Below the pieces are notes generated by a model, which made no database searches, was not told the DNA's origin, and saw only the letters and a list, made by a program, of their open reading frames with translations. A stretch of 64,000 bases of DNA from an uncultured Aquimarina sp. (GTDB taxonomy: Bacteria > Bacteroidota > Bacteroidia > Flavobacteriales > Flavobacteriaceae). A program made the position numbers and the translations under genes. The stretch spans positions 62,001-126,000 of the forward strand of contig CANMLG010000024.1 in NCBI GenBank assembly GCA_947498765.1, given 5' to 3'. This document shows positions 1 through 9,093 of this stretch, piece by piece (within the stretch, counting starts at the first letter, position 1; each line of letters begins with the position of its first letter).

Positions 1-2
1 TA

Positions 3-749
3 TTATTTACCAATCTTGGTTAATCCAGCATCAGTAGACAAGATATACACTCCATTTGGTAACCCATTAATGTCAATAATTCCATCTGCTTCTTTTTCAA
101 TTACCAAAGCACCAGTCATATCATATAATTTGTAATCTTCAGTTTCAACACTATCAGCGATAGTCACAACTCCGTCTTTTTGACTAATTGCAGCTGAAAT
201 ATTGTCTTTTGCGAAATCGCTTATTGATAAAGCATTCCCAGTAACTGTTACTATATTATTTTGTACAGTATTAAATAATTCAGCAGGTGTATCTGGATTA
301 GTATTATCTTTAGGAACTAAAGTCACATATGTAGAAATAGAATACACATTACCAGCTGTAGCTGGCTCTAAAGGTAATGGATCACCTAAAGCAACACCTT
401 CTTCAAAAGTAATTGGATCTGTACCAAACCCACCTGTTGTTGTTGGAACTTGATATTCTACAGTAACTGTGCCAGGATTGGTTGCTCCAGCATCTTGTAG
501 ACCTGGAAAAGAAGCACCATAATCAGCAACAAATACCCCCGTAGAAGTAAGCTCCCTCAAGCTTACCAACATAAAACCAAAATCATAGAGAGCAGGGCTT
601 GTATTTTCATAATTTATCTCAAAAGTAAAACTTTCCCCTAACTGGATTTCAGTTGGTGGACTTGTTATAGCAATTGTACCATCAGTATTATCTTGTGCGA
701 ACGATGCAAATACAGCTAACATAGATGCAATCAATGTAATTTTTTTCAT
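3..749 (-). CDS. Secreted protein with probable T9SS-type C-terminal sorting domain
   Basis: Signal peptide MKKITLIASMLAVFASFAQ (start re-assigned from 818 to the ATG at 749); C-terminus 'YKLYDMTGALVIEKEADGIIDINGLPNGVYILSTDAGLTKIGK' resembles a T9SS type A sorting domain. Confidence 0.7.
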   Translation of the reverse strand: MKKITLIASMLAVFASFAQDNTDGTIAITSPPTEIQLGESFTFEINYENTSPALYDFGFMLVSLRELTSTGVFVADYGASFPGLQDAGATNPGTVTVEYQVPTTTGGFGTDPITFEEGVALGDPLPLEPATAGNVYSISTYVTLVPKDNTNPDTPAELFNTVQNNIVTVTGNALSISDFAKDNISAAISQKDGVVTIADSVETEDYKLYDMTGALVIEKEADGIIDINGLPNGVYILSTDAGLTKIGK

Positions 750-979
750 TTTAGTTAAAATTTTAATGTTATTTAAATTAATTATGAGATAAATATAACA
801 TATAATTCCAAATATCATATAACTAATCTAAAAAAATTATAAAAAACTTGCCTAAACGTTGTTTTTACTACGAAAACGATTATAGTTTTGTGGGTTTTTC
901 TTACATATTTTAATTGCTTTTAGATAAAAAAATTAAAATGAATATATAATTCAAAAATCAGATTATTATTTAAAACTAT

Positions 980-1003
980 CGTTATATCTTTGCAAATATA
1001 ACG
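980..1003. promoter_or_regulatory. Candidate ModE operator CGTTATAT-N8-ATATAACG overlapping a TATCTTTG (-7-like) promoter element at 985-992
   Basis: Perfect 8+8 inverted repeat read directly; resembles the E. coli ModE consensus; directly upstream of a ModE-type gene. Confidence 0.75.
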
Positions 1004-1005
1004 GT

Positions 1006-1344
1006 GTGAAAATGTATCAAATTAAAAGTCGTATTTGGTTAGAAGGAGAAAAAGGTATTTTTTTAGGAGAAGGTCGTATCCAACTTTTAAAAGCTATTGA
1101 AACTGAAGGTTCATTATCTAAAGCTGCAAAGTCATTAAATATGTCTTATAAAAAAGCTTGGAATCTAATTGATGCTATAAATAAATCCTCAATAAAACCT
1201 ATTGTAACTAAATCAACAGGAGGTAATGGTGGAGGAGGTACACTTGTTACTGATTATGGGAAACTAAAAATTAAACAATTTGAACTTTTAAAAAAGAATT
1301 GTTGGGAGTTTATGAATTCGCAAAGTGAACTATTTAAAGACTAA
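1006..1344 (+). CDS. modE: ModE N-terminal-domain (winged HTH) transcriptional regulator, no molybdate-binding (MOP) domain
   Basis: 'GRIQLLKAIETEGSLSKAAKSLNMSYKKAWNLIDAIN...STGGNGGGGTLVTDYGK' is the ModE HTH signature; only 112 aa; starts at GTG 1006 or ATG 1012. Confidence 0.85.
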   Translation: MKMYQIKSRIWLEGEKGIFLGEGRIQLLKAIETEGSLSKAAKSLNMSYKKAWNLIDAINKSSIKPIVTKSTGGNGGGGTLVTDYGKLKIKQFELLKKNCWEFMNSQSELFKD

Positions 1345-1904
1345 TGGATAGTACTATTTATATATTATGTGGAGGGAAAAGTAGTCGAATGATGACCGAT
1401 AAAGCATTGTCTATATGTAAAGGACAAACTTTTTTGTCGAGAATTATTAAGGCTCTTGATTTTTTACAAAATAAAATTGTATTGGTAAGCTCTAATCCTA
1501 AACATATAAACTTGAATATTCCATGTATTCCAGATATTGTTTGTAATAAAGGTCCAATCTCTGGAATAGTGTCTGCGTTAAAAAAAACTAAAACTGATAC
1601 CAATATTATTTTAAGTTGTGATATTCCTTTAATCAAAAAGGATTTGATTAACTGGTTAATCCGTCAACATAAAACTGACTATGATGGCACCGTAATTACT
1701 TGTAATGGAAAACATATGCCACTGATAGCTATTTATAATAAAAGTAGCTTACCCGTTTTTGAAAAACACCTAATAAATGAACAACTAAAATTAATGAATG
1801 TACTAAAGGAGTTGCATATTAACTTTGTTGAAGTCCCCAAAAATTTAGCCTATCAGACAGCTAATATCAACACTCCAGAACTATTAAAAGAGATATCCTT
1901 ATGA
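1344..1904 (+). CDS. mobA: Molybdenum cofactor guanylyltransferase MobA
   Basis: 'YILCGGKSSRMMTDKALS' nucleotidyltransferase motif; within a Moco operon. Confidence 0.85.
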   Translation: MDSTIYILCGGKSSRMMTDKALSICKGQTFLSRIIKALDFLQNKIVLVSSNPKHINLNIPCIPDIVCNKGPISGIVSALKKTKTDTNIILSCDIPLIKKDLINWLIRQHKTDYDGTVITCNGKHMPLIAIYNKSSLPVFEKHLINEQLKLMNVLKELHINFVEVPKNLAYQTANINTPELLKEISL

Positions 1905-2140
1905 CTATAAATATTTTATATTTTGGTTTAGTGGCTGAGGCAATTCAACGTACTCAAGAAAAATTAGAATTGAACAATACTACTTCTGTAAAAGAAATAA
2001 AAAAACTTTTAATAGATAAATATACCGTATTAGAAAAATTAAGTTATCAAATAGCTGTTGATCAAAAATTAGCTAATGATAACCAAATACTAACTCCCAC
2101 AAGCGAAATTGCTATTCTTCCTCCTTTTGCTGGAGGGTAA
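1901..2140 (+). CDS. moaD: Molybdopterin synthase small subunit MoaD
   Basis: Short ubiquitin-like protein ending in 'ILPPFAGG'. Confidence 0.9.
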   Translation: MTINILYFGLVAEAIQRTQEKLELNNTTSVKEIKKLLIDKYTVLEKLSYQIAVDQKLANDNQILTPTSEIAILPPFAGG

Positions 2141-2146
2141 TATCTT

Positions 2147-2174
2147 TTGGTAGTTGGTAGTTGGTAGTTGGTAG
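2147..2174. repeat. Four perfect tandem copies of the heptamer TTGGTAG
   Basis: Read directly in the moaD-moaE intergenic region. Confidence 0.95.
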
Positions 2175-2229
2175 TTAATAAACTACTTTTTTTGAATTAA
2201 AATATATAAGTAGCATAAAAAAATTAAAA

Positions 2230-2658
2230 ATGAAAAACGTATTTAGGCAAGGCCCCATAACTTCAGAATTTATAGGAAATTCTATATATAAACATCAATC
2301 AAAAACAAGTATTGGCGCACATAATATATTTTTAGGTCAAGTACGTGCTGATCAAATTGAAGATAAGCAAGTAATGGCTATTGAATACTCTGCTTATGAA
2401 GAAATGGCTAACAAAAAATTTCATGAAATTAGGGAGGCCGCTTTTGAAAAATTTGAATTGACCTGCTCACACATTTACCATAGTATTGGAAAAGTTGGCG
2501 TTGGCGAAATATGTTTATTTATTTTTGTATCCGCTCCACATAGAAAAGTTGTTTTTGAAGCTATTGAATATTTAGTAGAGCGTATTAAAAAAGAAGCCCC
2601 CATATTTGGTAAAGAAATTTTTGAAGACGAAACCCATGTTTGGAAAGTAAACAACTAA
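2230..2658 (+). CDS. moaE: Molybdopterin synthase catalytic subunit MoaE
   Basis: 'GAHNIFLGQVRAD...AIEYSAYEEMANKKF...HSIGKVGVGEICLFIFVSAPHRKVVFEAIEYLVERIKKEAPIFGKE'. Confidence 0.92.
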   Translation: MKNVFRQGPITSEFIGNSIYKHQSKTSIGAHNIFLGQVRADQIEDKQVMAIEYSAYEEMANKKFHEIREAAFEKFELTCSHIYHSIGKVGVGEICLFIFVSAPHRKVVFEAIEYLVERIKKEAPIFGKEIFEDETHVWKVNN

Positions 2659-2690
2659 GTCGACTACTTTTTAACAAAATTACAACCACC

Positions 2691-2707
2691 AACTGACAAC
2701 TGACAAC
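2691..2707. repeat. Two tandem heptamers AACTGAC followed by AAC
   Basis: Read directly in the moaE-moaCB intergenic region. Confidence 0.9.
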
Positions 2708-2711
2708 AATA

Positions 2712-3617
2712 ATGGTAGATATAACACATAAAAATAACACATTACGCACCGCAGTTGCACAAGCATCTGTAAAAGTAGGGAGCATCAAAACTATAGAAGC
2801 TATTCTGACAAAAAAAATCCCAAAAGGGGATGTTTTTGAAATGGCTAAAACTGCAGGACTCTTTGCTGCAAAGCGTACTAGTGACATGATCCCTGATTGT
2901 CACCCCTTACCTATTGAGTTTACTAGTGTTGAATATGTTATTGAAAACCTATTAATTCACATTAAGGTTACTATTAAAACCTTATACAAAACTGGCGTTG
3001 AAGTTGAAGCTATGCATGCTGCTTCAGTTGTTGCTATCACAATGTATGATATGCTTAAACCAGTAGATAAAAATATTGAAATAGAAAATATTAAACTACT
3101 ACAAAAAAAAGGAGGAAAATCATCATATAAAGACTCAGGTAAAAACATTAAAGCTGCAGTAATTGTTTGTTCGGATAGTATTAGTGCAGGTCAAAAAGAA
3201 GACCGAGCTGGTAAAGCAATTATCGAAAAACTTGAAAGCTGTGACGTTTCTGTTAGTGAATACACTATTATTCCCGATGAATTTGATCAAATACAAGAAA
3301 AAACTAAGTCACTTCAAAAAGCAGGTAACCAACTCATCATTTTTACTGGAGGTACTGGTTTATCACCCCGAGATGTGACCCCACAAGCTTTAGAGCCTTT
3401 AATAGAACAACGCATTCCTGGTGTTGAAGAGGCTATTCGTAATTATGGTCAAAATAGAATGCCGTATGCTATGCTTTCGCGAAGTTTAGCTGGGGTAATT
3501 GACAACACCATTGTTTTGGCGTTACCAGGTTCAACAAATGGAGCTAAAGAATCCATGGATGCTATTTTCCCAGCTGTTTTACATGCATTTAAAATTTTAA
3601 AAGGAGCTCAGCATTAA
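2712..3617 (+). CDS. moaCB: Bifunctional MoaC-MoaB (cyclic pyranopterin monophosphate synthase / molybdopterin adenylyltransferase-like) fusion
   Basis: N-terminal MoaC ('DMIPDCHPLPI...VEVEAMHAASVVAITMYDMLK') followed by MoaB/MogA ('IFTGGTGLSPRDVTPQALEPL...LALPGSTNGAKESM'). Confidence 0.93.
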   Translation: MVDITHKNNTLRTAVAQASVKVGSIKTIEAILTKKIPKGDVFEMAKTAGLFAAKRTSDMIPDCHPLPIEFTSVEYVIENLLIHIKVTIKTLYKTGVEVEAMHAASVVAITMYDMLKPVDKNIEIENIKLLQKKGGKSSYKDSGKNIKAAVIVCSDSISAGQKEDRAGKAIIEKLESCDVSVSEYTIIPDEFDQIQEKTKSLQKAGNQLIIFTGGTGLSPRDVTPQALEPLIEQRIPGVEEAIRNYGQNRMPYAMLSRSLAGVIDNTIVLALPGSTNGAKESMDAIFPAVLHAFKILKGAQH

Positions 3618-4624
3618 TGAACACTGTATCAAACATATTAATCGATAGTTTTAAACGAAAGCACACCTATTTGCGTATTTCCCTTACGGAGAAGTGTAAT
3701 TTACGTTGTACTTATTGCATGCCTGCTACAGGAATTCCATTAGCTCCTAGAGCACATTTAATGACTGCCAATGAGGTCTACGAAATTGCAAAACTATTTG
3801 TTATGCATGGAGTATCTAAAATAAGACTTACTGGTGGCGAGCCATTAGTCCGAAAGGATTTTGAAGAAGTGATTCGAAAATTGGCTACACTTAATGTTGA
3901 AATAGCCATCACTACTAACGGTATTTTATTGGAACGCTACCTCCCACTCTTACTCGAATTAGGAATTACTAATATTACCATAAGTATTGATTCGCTTGAC
4001 GCTGAAAAAAATCAACAAATTACAAGACGAGATTATTTTGAAACTGTATGGAATACTATTAAAAAGTTACAGACTATAGTTAATGAAGTAAAATTGAATG
4101 TAGTTTTAATGAAAGGAATTAATGATAATGAAATCATCAATTTTGTTGAATTAACACGTTTTGAGAATGTAAAGATTCGATTTATTGAGTTTATGCCCTT
4201 TGATGGGAATGAATGGAATACAGAAAAACTAGTCAAACAAACTGAAATTTTAGAAAGGTTAAATACTCATTTTAACACAAGTCAAGTTATACGAATTACA
4301 GATGCACCTAACGATACCTCTCGAAATTTCAAAATTCAAGGATTTCGAGGTCATTTTGCTATTATAAGTTCTGTAACTAATCCTTTTTGCGACACTTGTA
4401 ACCGAATTCGCTTAACTGCCGATGGTAAACTAAAAAACTGTTTATTTTCTTCTAGCGAGAGCGAACTACTAAATGATTATAGAAATGGATTAGATATTAC
4501 CTCAAAAATAAAACTAGCCATGTTAGGTAAACATAAATATAGAGGAGGCATGGATACCATGGCCAAATTAGAAGATCCAAAACTACATTCAAATAACCGA
4601 AGTATGATTGCTATTGGAGGGTGA
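3617..4624 (+). CDS. moaA: GTP 3',8-cyclase MoaA (radical SAM)
   Basis: 'CNLRCTYCMP' radical SAM motif, C-terminal cluster 'FCDTCNRIRLTADGKLKNCLF', C-terminal GG. Confidence 0.96.
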   Translation: MNTVSNILIDSFKRKHTYLRISLTEKCNLRCTYCMPATGIPLAPRAHLMTANEVYEIAKLFVMHGVSKIRLTGGEPLVRKDFEEVIRKLATLNVEIAITTNGILLERYLPLLLELGITNITISIDSLDAEKNQQITRRDYFETVWNTIKKLQTIVNEVKLNVVLMKGINDNEIINFVELTRFENVKIRFIEFMPFDGNEWNTEKLVKQTEILERLNTHFNTSQVIRITDAPNDTSRNFKIQGFRGHFAIISSVTNPFCDTCNRIRLTADGKLKNCLFSSSESELLNDYRNGLDITSKIKLAMLGKHKYRGGMDTMAKLEDPKLHSNNRSMIAIGG

Positions 4625-4642
4625 CACACACTGTCACATTTA

Positions 4643-7600
4643 TTATTTAGTAGTCTTGTTCTCCTTTACAAAAACTTTGCGAAGCAACTCCTTGAACGTA
4701 TCAAAATCATATGAATACGAAAGCCCTACTCCTTGTGTATAACCCTCTGTTTCCCCTATTAATTGTTGGATGTCATTTTGTTTATTAAAAATGGTAGCTC
4801 TTAACGTACCATCTTTATTTAAAAGAAAATCAATACGCACGTCACCTACAACTACAGATTCATTTACACCACCTATTGGCACTCCGACTTTACCATTAAT
4901 CAATATTCGATTACTAATTTGAGTGGTTACCGAAACACCAAAACGATCTGAAATTTCTTGATCAGGATTTGTACGATCTCCAGTTACATAATCAAAACCA
5001 AAATCTAGTTTATCATCATCACTAGAAAATATACTACTTACTAAACTGGACGCATGTTCTACTAAATTATCCGTTACTATAGAATTCCCTTCGATTAAGG
5101 CATCGCTATAAAAACTACCTTGAGTTACTAATGACAATGCCTGACGCTCTTTAGTTACCCTATCGGATAACACATAATCCAGCTCACTCCTAACAATAGA
5201 GCTTGTTTGTGGGAATTCAATGTCAAAACTTAAATCTGGCTTTAATAATTCTCCTTGTAAAGTGGTAATTACTTCAACTGGTATTTTTCTATTTACAAAT
5301 GAATTTTCTAATAATATAGCTGGATTTGCATTCGTTTTATACACTGCCGATAAATTTAATTTAGCCGTTGTAGGACTTCCATCCCAACTAATACTTCCTC
5401 CTGTTTGCACATCAAATCGTTTAGATAATAAACCTCCATATTTAAAATCATACGTCCCTTGATATGCAACAAAATCTCCCCACATATTAAACTTACCATT
5501 CGTATTAATTTCAATCAATAAAGTACCTGCTCCCGATCCTTTTAATGTACTCCCCGATTCTTTATCTACTACAACTTCAACTTCAGCATTTTTGTTTAAA
5601 TCCAAATCAAATTGAAGTTCTAAACCCTTAACATCTTCAAAATATACTTTTTCACCAAGATTACGTGCTTTTTTTTCATCGGGTGTTACAAAATGAATAA
5701 ATGAATTATCTCCCACCGATTCCGCATCACTTATAGGAATTTTAAATTTAGTACCAGGCTCACTTGATGCTTCAACAGCAATTAATAATTTATCTGTTTT
5801 CCCAGTAATAGTAGCATTTCCATTTATAAATGCTGTACCATAATATAAATCATTATCCGCTTCGTTGGTATTTAAGGCTAACAAACGATCACTATTTAAT
5901 TTTAAATCTAAATTCCAATCTTTAAATTTATTATGTGAAATTGCTCCATTTAAATAGCCTTTTGTTCCAAATTGTGTATCAGTAAGTATCGTATTATTAA
6001 ATCTAATTTCTTGTTTAGTTAAACTAACTTTTGAATCTTGCTCAATACCAAAATCTACATTTAAATATTGAAAACTAAGACCTCCATCATTTAAAAATAG
6101 AGCTCCATTAATATCAGGGTTTTTATAATTTCCTGTAATTTTTGCTTTTCCATTAACATTTCCTCGTAAATTAGATAATACAACACCCCCTAATGGGCTA
6201 AATGGTTCTAATCTAAATTCTTTGAAATCAACATCTAAATCAATTTTAGGTTGTTCTCCAGAGACATCAATTCCACCTTTAAGGGATAACGGAAGAAATT
6301 CACCTTGTCTTAGTGTTGAATTAATTACATATTTTGTCAAGTTTTCATTACCAACAACACTCATTATCAATTCACCTAATGGAATTTCATTTAATATAAA
6401 ATCTGAAATAGTAACATTAGATTCTGGATAATAAGCCCCATCTTTTTGGAGAATAGACAGATTTCCGTTTACTGTCCCTTTATAAGACAAACTATCAATA
6501 CTTGGTGTAATTTTAGCTAAATCAACTTCTGAAAATTTTATTTTAAAATCTTTATAAGTAGAATCCTTAACCACTCCCGAAAAACCTATCCGTTCATTTT
6601 TATGAACTAACTCAATAGAATCTGCTGTTATCTCATTAAAATCACTATCAAAAGTTATCAAATGACTTTTATCATCTCGAGAATTCATATTCCATGTATT
6701 ACCCTTAATTTTTAAGTATGATTTTTGAATTCCAACAATGGATTTTTCTTTTTTATCAATTGTATGAAATAAATTTAAATCAAAAATATCTTTAGCCTTT
6801 TTACCTCCCTTAAATGCTGATCTAACATAAAGTGTATCATTAAGACTAACATTTAAAAGACTAAAATCGGTGATTGGATAACGCTTGCTATTCAAACGAT
6901 CTATAGTAATATATGCATTATATAATGGGTTGGAATTATCTACTTCAAAATTAAATTGATCAATACTATTTTTGAGGGCTTTTATTTGAGGGGATTTAAA
7001 ATCCAACTTAAACTCAGAAACATCATTTGATACTTTACCATTTATAAAAGTGTTAGGAGCTAAACTAACATCTGGAAAAAACACATCGACAATTTTATTA
7101 TAAATTTTAAAATCAAAAGCTATAAACTCAGGCTCGCCTATAAATTCTATGGTTTTTTTATTATATAAACTAATTAATGAGTTTTTAAATAATCGTTTAA
7201 TATTTTTAAATTTAAATTTCCCTCTTATTTTACCTTGAACTATATCTGGACTATTCATTGTGATTGTCCTAACATTTTCTTTATCAAAGGAAGAGGTTAC
7301 TTTAAAATCTTTGAAATTATAAGCATCATTTTGATTTTTATAATAAGTATTTTTAAATGAAATAGTTCCAAAAGCATCATCAATAGAAGTTCCCTTTAAT
7401 TTTGCTCTTACGTTACCACTAAAAAATGAAATACTGTCTCGTTTAAATAGATTTAATGTATTAAAATCTATTTTAGATACATTTGCTGAAAAATCATAAT
7501 CATTTTCCTGTTCGTTTATATTTACTAAACCATTAAATATTAATTGAAGGTTTGGATCATTAGCTATAATTTTACCATCAAAAATAGGATCTTTTAACTC

Positions 7601-9028
7601 TCCAATAACAGCTATATCAGAATAGCTATAGCCTTTATATTCTAATTTTGAAAATGTGCCTTCTAAACTAGTATCTAAATTTTTAAGAAAAAAGCCTTTC
7701 CCATTCACATCCAAATTAAACGATGTAATACCAAAATTTTTATTTTTCAAATAAGTTCCTAAATCAAAATTACTTACATCCAAATTACCTTGATAAATTG
7801 ATTTTGAAGGAGTAAGTAAATGATCCATTAAAAGGACAACATTTGCCTTTCCTAGTTTATTTTTAATTCCTCCATTTAAATCAACACTTTTAGGTGTTAC
7901 TTTTACATCACCATAAATACTTACTCTTTCTAAGTCATCTAACTGCTTAGGTAATCTTGTGCCTAATACATTAGGAAGCAAATCGCTCAAATCTCTTTTT
8001 GAACTTGTTAACTCTTTTAGATTACCTGACATTTTAAAATCTTCAATCAAATTTTTAGACATTGAATTTCTTAAATGTAAATTCCCCACTATAATTGACT
8101 CACTTAACCCCTTTAAATGCAACTGATTAAGCTTAAAGTTATTTAATGTACCTTCAAACTCCGAGGTAACAGTTATAAATCTATTTCTTCCAAATTCATT
8201 ATAAAAATACCTTAGATCCGTGGTGGATACTTTACTCTTATCTATGGAAGCCTTTAACTTTACCAAACTATTAAAGTCTTCCATATCTCCTGGGTGATAG
8301 GTAAATAATATATTTCCTTTTACATCAGAATTTTTATCTGATTGTAAGCTTACATTTTTAAAGTTTATTACTCCAGTAGAAAGTTCCATTAAAGTAGACA
8401 AATTGGTTACATTAATAGCATCATTATATGTAAATGAAAGTTGATTTGATTGCACACTAACTGTTGTACCTACTACAGATAAATCAGTACCACTAAAATT
8501 AACACCCTTTATAAAAACAATAGGCGCTTCTTTTATTTTCTCAGAATAATATTCGTATTGCCCATTTTTTATACTCACCGAATTAGTTAATAACGAAAAT
8601 GGTTTTTTTACCTTTTTACCCTTTATAAATTTTTTTAAAAAAACTCTAAAGTTATCGACATCATCTTCCTTATAAGTTTTCATTTTTACATGAACATCTT
8701 TTAAAAAAGCATTTGTTAATTTCCCATTCCCTTTTATTAAATCAGAAAAATTAACAATTGAAGTTTCAAATTGTCCTACGCTAATTAATGTATCTTGATG
8801 ATGATCTTTTACAAAAAGTTCTTTTAATTCAATATTTCCTGTGTAACCAATACCAATTCCTTTAATTTTGATATCAGTATTATATTTTTCATTTACAGAA
8901 GTAGTAACTTTTTGAGCCGCCCAAGTTTGCACTTTAGGCACTGAAAACAAAACAATTAACACCACAAATAATAGCAAAATAATAGCTATAATACGAAACA
9001 GTATGTTAGTAAGTTTTTTGATTAACAA
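4643..9028 (-). CDS. tamB: TamB-like translocation/assembly module (DUF490), inner-membrane anchored
   Basis: 1461 aa, N-terminal TM, repetitive AsmA/TamB-like beta repeats, C-terminal 'DYVLSDRVTKERQALSLVTQGSF...'; adjacent to tsaD as in many Flavobacteriia. Confidence 0.85.
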   Translation of the reverse strand: MLIKKLTNILFRIIAIILLLFVVLIVLFSVPKVQTWAAQKVTTSVNEKYNTDIKIKGIGIGYTGNIELKELFVKDHHQDTLISVGQFETSIVNFSDLIKGNGKLTNAFLKDVHVKMKTYKEDDVDNFRVFLKKFIKGKKVKKPFSLLTNSVSIKNGQYEYYSEKIKEAPIVFIKGVNFSGTDLSVVGTTVSVQSNQLSFTYNDAINVTNLSTLMELSTGVINFKNVSLQSDKNSDVKGNILFTYHPGDMEDFNSLVKLKASIDKSKVSTTDLRYFYNEFGRNRFITVTSEFEGTLNNFKLNQLHLKGLSESIIVGNLHLRNSMSKNLIEDFKMSGNLKELTSSKRDLSDLLPNVLGTRLPKQLDDLERVSIYGDVKVTPKSVDLNGGIKNKLGKANVVLLMDHLLTPSKSIYQGNLDVSNFDLGTYLKNKNFGITSFNLDVNGKGFFLKNLDTSLEGTFSKLEYKGYSYSDIAVIGELKDPIFDGKIIANDPNLQLIFNGLVNINEQENDYDFSANVSKIDFNTLNLFKRDSISFFSGNVRAKLKGTSIDDAFGTISFKNTYYKNQNDAYNFKDFKVTSSFDKENVRTITMNSPDIVQGKIRGKFKFKNIKRLFKNSLISLYNKKTIEFIGEPEFIAFDFKIYNKIVDVFFPDVSLAPNTFINGKVSNDVSEFKLDFKSPQIKALKNSIDQFNFEVDNSNPLYNAYITIDRLNSKRYPITDFSLLNVSLNDTLYVRSAFKGGKKAKDIFDLNLFHTIDKKEKSIVGIQKSYLKIKGNTWNMNSRDDKSHLITFDSDFNEITADSIELVHKNERIGFSGVVKDSTYKDFKIKFSEVDLAKITPSIDSLSYKGTVNGNLSILQKDGAYYPESNVTISDFILNEIPLGELIMSVVGNENLTKYVINSTLRQGEFLPLSLKGGIDVSGEQPKIDLDVDFKEFRLEPFSPLGGVVLSNLRGNVNGKAKITGNYKNPDINGALFLNDGGLSFQYLNVDFGIEQDSKVSLTKQEIRFNNTILTDTQFGTKGYLNGAISHNKFKDWNLDLKLNSDRLLALNTNEADNDLYYGTAFINGNATITGKTDKLLIAVEASSEPGTKFKIPISDAESVGDNSFIHFVTPDEKKARNLGEKVYFEDVKGLELQFDLDLNKNAEVEVVVDKESGSTLKGSGAGTLLIEINTNGKFNMWGDFVAYQGTYDFKYGGLLSKRFDVQTGGSISWDGSPTTAKLNLSAVYKTNANPAILLENSFVNRKIPVEVITTLQGELLKPDLSFDIEFPQTSSIVRSELDYVLSDRVTKERQALSLVTQGSFYSDALIEGNSIVTDNLVEHASSLVSSIFSSDDDKLDFGFDYVTGDRTNPDQEISDRFGVSVTTQISNRILINGKVGVPIGGVNESVVVGDVRIDFLLNKDGTLRATIFNKQNDIQQLIGETEGYTQGVGLSYSYDFDTFKELLRKVFVKENKTTK

Positions 9029-9093
9029 TTAATTTTAACTTTGCGATATAATTTTAGAACAATATTAACAATTTCTATGCCCTTTTCCTCTTA

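Noticed and set aside
1358-3148. Minus-strand ORFs 1358..1636, 2585..2887, 2957..3148
   Set aside because: Antisense shadows of mobA, moaE/moaCB; no independent coding evidence.
4621-4637. GTGACA-CACAC-TGTCAC palindrome as an operator
   Set aside because: It overlaps the moaA stop codon between convergent genes; more simply a chance or 3'-end hairpin. Half-sites match the dnaK palindrome but the spacing differs.
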